Source of the DNA: Epiperipatus broadwayi
Taxonomy: Eukaryota > Onychophora > Udeonychophora > Euonychophora > Peripatidae
Direction of reading: 5' to 3'
DNA length: 64,000 nt
Assembly (NCBI GenBank): GCA_028023455.1
Contig: JAQFVV010006203.1
Span: forward strand, 14,858,348-14,922,347
In this document: positions 63,405 to 64,000 of the stretch, piece after piece
Layout: each line of letters starts with the position of its first letter
Numbering within the stretch: the first letter of the stretch is position 1
Notes under the pieces: generated by a model
What the model was told of the DNA's origin: nothing
Seen by the model: the letters and a program-made list of their open reading frames with translations, nothing else
The model's database searches: none
Translations under genes and position numbers: made by a program

Positions 63405-63790
63405 ACTTTCAAAACTTTTGGTATTACTCTCCTCTGTTCTTCAGGTATTGCTGGATGTCCAGTGACAGTATTAGCATGGAAGTCAAACCTTAAATCTGTA
63501 CTTATGAATACTAAATTTAAGATGATGCTCTAACCAGGTCAGGTCAGCAACTCAAAAAAAAAAAAAAGATAATAATTTCATTCAAAATATTGTGTTATAT
63601 ATTAACCGGTATACTATTAACAGGTGAATTTATCTGAAAAGTTTAAATAACTTTTGAATTTTTCTAGACATTTAACAATTAATACTAGATAATGGAAACA
63701 ATCCAACATATAAGTACAAATAAAATATCATCACAAACCTTTAGACAAACAATATGGTCAGTTAATTTAAGTGATTTTTCAAATATTTGA
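63405..63790. repeat. SINE of the 32 kb family with inverted 5' part
   Basis: On the minus strand, 63535 to about 63405 matches the head and early body of the 32046 copy: GGTTAGAGCATCATCTTAAA, CCATGCTAATACTGTCACTG and CAGCAATACCTGAAGAA. On the plus strand from about 63533 the same family continues as GGTCAGGTCAGCAACTC and then the tail (AATTTTTCTAGACATT, AAACAATCCAACATATAAGT). The two parts are head to head and overlap by about 50 bases of family sequence. This is how a twin-primed insertion looks. Confidence 0.75.
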
Positions 63791-64000
63791 TTGCAAGTCA
63801 GACGCTTTTCTAGTAGCCTACTTTCTATTGAGAAACATTTAAGAAAAAGCCATTATTCATAAATCTTCCCAATTGCTGAGAAGTAAGGGTTTTAACAGTT
63901 TTCCCACCTTTGGTTGAGAATATTTAGACATGGATTTACTGACTTCCATTGAAAATATAACTGAATTAGTTATGGGCTAACCATTTGAAAAAAAATATCA

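Overview
This window is eukaryotic, very AT-rich, repeat-dominated DNA, almost certainly from an invertebrate animal. There are no operons, Shine-Dalgarno signals or dense coding. Retroelement and DNA-transposon fossils, long foldback repeats, tRNA-derived SINEs and microsatellites account for nearly everything recognisable. A decayed APE-type LINE, a Penelope-like element ending, and a short CCCTAA array of the animal telomere type fit a metazoan. A lophotrochozoan such as a mollusc is my weak guess; the sequence does not settle it.

Layout. 1-5.2 kb is featureless apart from one exon-like open frame on the minus strand (2579-2779). 5.2-14.8 kb holds an inverted pair of a ~225 bp repeat (5221-5450 and 14545-14768) around two diverged copies of a ~1.2 kb repeat (6310-7560 and 12710-13920). 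It also has a tRNA-Gly-like SINE (6028), a 1.28 kb almost pure TATC array (7637-8919) and a hairpin repeat beside the array. 15-25 kb has one foldback element, a G-poor, T-rich stretch (21430-22600) and a near-perfect 166 bp hairpin (24003-24169). 25.5-26.6 kb holds two 5'-truncated Penelope-like GIY-YIG ends joined head to head. 27.3-33.3 kb has a foldback, a 204 bp tandem duplication, a SINE with a clear target-site duplication (31348-31464), a second SINE family (32046) and two hairpins. 33.5-35.8 kb is more complex in composition; on the minus strand it has a consensus TATA box and initiator followed by a 53-codon GC-rich ORF. 36033-37122 is a non-autonomous DNA transposon with ~40 bp terminal inverted repeats and a perfect 8 bp target-site duplication, carrying telomere-like repeats inside. 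37-48.5 kb is foldback elements, dispersed repeats and duplications with ~420 bp spacing. 49.7-53.4 kb is a degenerate LINE whose endonuclease and reverse transcriptase motifs can still be read. 54.5-60.3 kb has two more foldback copies and a second terminal-inverted-repeat transposon (58521-59697). 63.4-63.8 kb is a SINE whose 5' part is inverted.

No intact host protein-coding gene is demonstrated. The best candidate for something undescribed is the promoter plus 53-codon ORF at 35.6-35.8 kb. The most striking repeat is a foldback family (at least eight copies or fragments) whose arms carry a conserved core and whose outer ends resemble a tRNA B box. Coordinates of repeats are by eye, accurate to roughly 5-20 bases except where exact motif positions are given.
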